From G965230065 sp965230065 (lineage in GTDB: Bacteria > Bacteroidota > Bacteroidia > Cytophagales > Cyclobacteriaceae): a stretch of DNA of 64,000 nt. The translations under genes were made by a program, and so were the position numbers. The DNA is taken from contig OZ245942.1 of assembly GCA_965230065.1 (NCBI GenBank), positions 2,170,001 through 2,234,000 of the forward strand, given 5' to 3'. Positions 61,325 through 64,000 of the stretch are shown here, one piece after another. Below the pieces are notes generated by a model. The model made no database searches. It saw only the letters and a program-made list of their open reading frames with translations, and was not told where the DNA came from. How positions within the stretch are numbered: the first letter of the stretch is position 1; each line of letters opens with the position of its first letter.

Positions 61325-62665
61325 TTATTTCAGGGCAGCAAAGCACTTTTTCAGAATATTTACCGCATCATCTATTTCCTCCTTGCTGATGGTGAGTGCT
61401 GGGGTTAGCGTAAGAATATTGCCCATGGTTACTTTGAAGTTCATGCCGTTTTCCAGCGCCAGGTACATCATTTTTTCAGCTTCATCTATCGCCTTTTCAC
61501 CATTGAGCTTTCTCAGCTCTACGCCCATGAATAGCCCCAATGTCCGTACATCGCTGATGATGGCAAACTTTTCCTGCAAACTTATAAGTTGGGAATGCAT
61601 ATACGCACCCTTTTCCATAACTCCGTCGAGTATCTGTTCTTCCTCAATAAAGTTGATAGCAGCCAAAGCGGCTGCACAGGCTACCGGGTTTTTCTCGTGG
61701 GTATAGTGGCCAAGTGCCCGGTCTTGCATCACATCCAGTTCTTCTTTAGCAATGAGGGCTGCCAGAGGAAAAATGCCTCCGCCCAACCCTTTCCCAATCA
61801 CTACCATATCCGGTACAATATCGTAATGTTCGCAGGTAAACATCTTTCCGGTGCGACCCAGGCAATGCGGAATTTCATCCAGAATGAGCAGTGCACCATG
61901 TTTATCACAGGCAGCACGCACTTTTTTCCAGTAATCTTTGGGCGGAATGTAGGGCGTGGAGCGGATAGTTTCGGCAATCACGGCAGCTACATCACCTTCT
62001 TTCTCCAATACATATTCAATATAATTGGCGCAATTCAAATTACAGGTGGTACCACAATGAAACGGGCAGTTTTGCGGATCAGCCGGGGGTACATGCTCTG
62101 TGCCCGGCAGCAGTGGCCCTACTTCACTCCTGAATACCGCTTCTCCACCAATAGAAATGGCATCCAGAGAGGCCCCGTGAAATGAATCCCACATGGAAAT
62201 GGTTTTGTGCCTGCCTGTGGCTATTCTGGCAAGTTTCATGGCCATGCCAATAGCCAGGCTCCCTCCCGGGGCAAACAATACTTTGTTTAAATTGCCCGGG
62301 GCCAGTGAGGTTAATTTTTTAGCTAAATTTATTGCTGGTTTATTCGTGTATCGCCTGGTGCAAAATGAAAGCTCCTGCATCTGCTTCGTAATGGCCTCTA
62401 TTACTTTAGGATTACCAAAACCAACCTGGTGCACATTGTTGCCATGAAAATCATAGTAAATGCGCCCTTCCTGGTCAGTAATGGTGCTACCTGCACATTT
62501 TTCCATCACATTCAGGCAGGGGGTAGAAAGGGATTGGTGCAAAAAATATTTGGCATCATCTTCCAGCAAACCCTGGGTTTCTTCCCCAATATTTTTCTGG
62601 TTATAAGCCGCACGGGCAGGTGTAATATTAATATCCCCCTCAGATTTTAGTTTGCTAACATGCAT
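61325..62665 (-). CDS. pbfA: PbfA-like (R)-1-hydroxy-2-aminoethylphosphonate ammonia-lyase
   Basis: The 446-residue PLP protein has the class III aminotransferase fold with KVLFAPGGSLAIGMAMKLA, SMWDSFHGASLDAISIGGEAVFRS, LILDEIPHCLGRTGKMF and VIGKGLGGGIFPLAA (PLP Lys). The SFHGASLDAISIGGE stretch and the FHGNNVHQ start segment agree with what I remember of PbfA proteins, which eliminate ammonia from (R)-1-hydroxy-2-aminoethylphosphonate to give phosphonoacetaldehyde. The phnY and phnA genes nearby would use that product. A Cys-rich insert (CPFHCGTTCNLNCAN) near residue 210 is unusual. Confidence 0.75.
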   Translation of the reverse strand: MHVSKLKSEGDINITPARAAYNQKNIGEETQGLLEDDAKYFLHQSLSTPCLNVMEKCAGSTITDQEGRIYYDFHGNNVHQVGFGNPKVIEAITKQMQELSFCTRRYTNKPAINLAKKLTSLAPGNLNKVLFAPGGSLAIGMAMKLARIATGRHKTISMWDSFHGASLDAISIGGEAVFRSEVGPLLPGTEHVPPADPQNCPFHCGTTCNLNCANYIEYVLEKEGDVAAVIAETIRSTPYIPPKDYWKKVRAACDKHGALLILDEIPHCLGRTGKMFTCEHYDIVPDMVVIGKGLGGGIFPLAALIAKEELDVMQDRALGHYTHEKNPVACAAALAAINFIEEEQILDGVMEKGAYMHSQLISLQEKFAIISDVRTLGLFMGVELRKLNGEKAIDEAEKMMYLALENGMNFKVTMGNILTLTPALTISKEEIDDAVNILKKCFAALK

Positions 62666-62680
62666 GATTTATTATCGCAA

Positions 62681-62726
62681 AAAATGTTTAGCATAATTAA
62701 TAATTGTTTAGTATAAATTTACAAAA
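62681..62726 (-). promoter_or_regulatory. Phosphonate-regulon element, copy C (lyase operon)
   Basis: On the minus strand it reads TTTTGTAAATTTATACTAAA, a 14-bp AT spacer and GCTAAACATTTTT. The first 20 bases match copy A at 19 positions. Boxes are 20 bp apart (62705-62715 and 62685-62695). The downstream box lies about 19 bp before the ATG at 62665. Confidence 0.7.
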
Positions 62727-62769
62727 ACTTTGCAAAAAGACCTGCCCTCACCTAAAATATTTCTTGTGA

Positions 62770-63549
62770 TTATATCTGAGAATATTCCGTAGGCACCAAA
62801 AAAGTTCTGTTCACCTGCGATACCGTATTGGCATATTCGGACATTCCTGACATCTTTTTCCAGTCGGGGTGAGCAACGAACTTTTTCCAGTTGGCATCCC
62901 GTTCTTCCACATCTTTGAACACCAACATGTATGAAAGAGACGGAAGGTTTTGGCCTACCAGCACTTCCCCAAAAAAGACGGGATTCAGGCCGGTTTTGTA
63001 AAAGATATCCAGTTCCCCTTCATTAAACATGGCAATTTTCCGCTGCCCGGCCTCTTCGCTAAAACTTTCATAATTTCGGAATTCAAAAACCCTTTCCGAT
63101 TGTTCAGGGATTTCCATTTTGGGTATGCCGGAAAAGGCAATCATGAAAGAGTTCTCTATGCGGGCATAGTTGGGACTGTCGGGTGAGGTTGCTAAATATT
63201 CTTTGGCATTTTCTTTATAAACAGATTGCTCGGCCATTTTTTGGGAAGCCGTCACCATTTGCTCAGCAGAAGCGTAGGGAATGAGTACATACAACTTGGG
63301 GGGATCGGTGCGGCCCATTTCGGTAAACACACCAATATTGTTGATGCCCAGGGCATTCAGGGCAGGAATGACGGCTTTTCCCAGGTAATCTTTGTATACA
63401 TTGAGTTTTCCGCCCGATTTGAGATTATAAATACGCAATTCGTAAAACTCCCGCTCGTCTGTCTGCTTTTGGGGAGTGGCTGAGGTGGATAACATGCCTG
63501 TGCCCAAAGCGGCTGCCGGGGCATTTTTGATAAAGGTTCTTCGTTTCAT
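62770..63549 (-). CDS. NIPSNAP family protein with Tat-like leader
   Basis: The 259-residue protein starts MKRRTFIKNAPAAALGTGML, a twin-arginine leader, then two NIPSNAP-type ferredoxin-like domains: FYELRIYNLKSGGKLNVYKDYLG (about 35-130) and VFEFRNYESFSEEAGQRKIAMF (about 150-255), the second ending in DVEERDANWKKFVAHPDWKKM. NIPSNAP proteins have no settled biochemical role in bacteria. It lies upstream of the PbfA-like gene on the same strand but the regulatory element C lies between them, so it is probably separate. Confidence 0.9.
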   Translation of the reverse strand: MKRRTFIKNAPAAALGTGMLSTSATPQKQTDEREFYELRIYNLKSGGKLNVYKDYLGKAVIPALNALGINNIGVFTEMGRTDPPKLYVLIPYASAEQMVTASQKMAEQSVYKENAKEYLATSPDSPNYARIENSFMIAFSGIPKMEIPEQSERVFEFRNYESFSEEAGQRKIAMFNEGELDIFYKTGLNPVFFGEVLVGQNLPSLSYMLVFKDVEERDANWKKFVAHPDWKKMSGMSEYANTVSQVNRTFLVPTEYSQI

Positions 63550-63768
63550 AAGTGGTTAGTTCAAAACAATAATTTGGAGTGAGTTATTCTTAATAAAAGT
63601 TTTGGTTGATTGACGAAAATCTTAACAAACCTGAAAAAGGTTATTATTTCAGAAATAAATCTACACAAAAAGCACAAGTAAGCCAACGAACCTGAACGTA
63701 ATCATGGGAAAAGGATATGCAAATAAAGTAATCGCTGCTCCTTTCACCCTCGAGGCTTTGCCAAAAAA

Positions 63769-64000
63769 TCAGTTTTCTGTTTTTTCTAATTCCTCCACAA
63801 TACCTTTTGAGAATTCATTCAAATACTGCTGTGCCTCAACCGCCAATTTTTCAGGTACCTCCTTAGTGCCGCCTGTGAGCACTTCCCTGATTCGTAGCAA
63901 TACTTTTTCCAGCTCATTTAATTTGAAAAGCTTTATATAAGATGTGATATTGTGAGATGTTGCACGAAAATTATCCTCCTCACCCGTCTCGATGGCTGTC
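63769..64000 (-). CDS. Unidentified protein, C-terminal part
   Basis: The frame is open through the right edge and ends with TGA at 63771-63769. The visible 76 residues (TAIETGEEDNFRATSHNIT ... LNEFSKGIVEELEKTEN) are mostly charged helix, with LNELEKVLLRIREVL in the middle and no membrane segment. I do not recognise the family. A plus-strand frame over the same stretch has a less protein-like composition and was not preferred. Confidence 0.55.
   Translation of the reverse strand, partial: TAIETGEEDNFRATSHNITSYIKLFKLNELEKVLLRIREVLTGGTKEVPEKLAVEAQQYLNEFSKGIVEELEKTEN

Noticed and set aside
63704..63940. Plus-strand frame at the right edge
   Set aside because: The opposite strand has a frame that stays open to the edge and has a more protein-like helical composition.

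Overview
The window looks like chromosomal DNA of a marine-type member of the Bacteroidota, most likely order Cytophagales. The signs are two SusC/SusD pairs, an ECF sigma/FecR pair, a type IX secretion C-terminal sorting domain, LytS/LytTR-type two-component genes, Bacteroidota-style lipoprotein and twin-arginine leaders, and a promoter of the Bacteroidota form (TTG, 20 bp, TAnnTTTG). Genus and habitat are inferences. No rRNA, tRNA or CRISPR array was recognised.

Region 1 (1-6.4 kb) holds the end of a CHRD-domain protein, a YjbQ-family gene, a VapBC-type toxin-antitoxin pair whose PIN toxin is frameshifted, two Gfo/Idh/MocA oxidoreductases and a sulfatase. Region 2 (4.9-20.5 kb, all minus strand) is a trans-envelope-regulated nutrient locus: c-type cytochrome/HEAT protein, two neutral-ceramidase-like hydrolases (one fused to DUF1080), ECF sigma factor, FecR, STN-bearing SusC, SusD and sulfatase.

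Region 3 (20.6-42.2 kb) is mixed: L-serine dehydratase, a glycosyltransferase/lipoprotein group, an AT-rich ATPase-DUF4435 gene resembling fused PARIS anti-phage systems, MATE and Nudix genes, a small gene preceded by a perfect 15-bp inverted repeat, dienelactone hydrolase, a histidine kinase/LytTR pair, decayed FecR-like and outer-membrane genes, bestrophin, a 113-bp MITE-like element, a TonB-dependent receptor, DoxX, a frameshifted lipoprotein gene, a TrmH-type methyltransferase and mutS.

Region 4 (42.2-62.7 kb) is the most interesting part. A SusC/SusD/LamG-T9SS/lipoprotein/phosphodiesterase operon and a transporter-like DUF5690 gene lie beside a complete-looking phosphonate degradation set: TIGR03364-type FAD oxidoreductase, phosphonoacetaldehyde dehydrogenase (phnY), phosphonoacetate hydrolase (phnA), an XRE-cupin regulator, a class III aminotransferase and a PbfA-like (R)-1-hydroxy-2-aminoethylphosphonate ammonia-lyase. 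Three promoters, those of the SusC operon, phnA-phnY and the lyase operon, carry the same element of about 42 bp with two TATACTAAAC-type boxes 19-20 bp apart, in the same orientation relative to the gene. This suggests one regulon joining outer-membrane import to intracellular phosphonate breakdown. A mobile mystery protein A/B (HTH/Fic) module with four 33-bp-phased operator repeats sits inside the cluster. The right edge holds a NIPSNAP gene and the end of an unidentified minus-strand gene.
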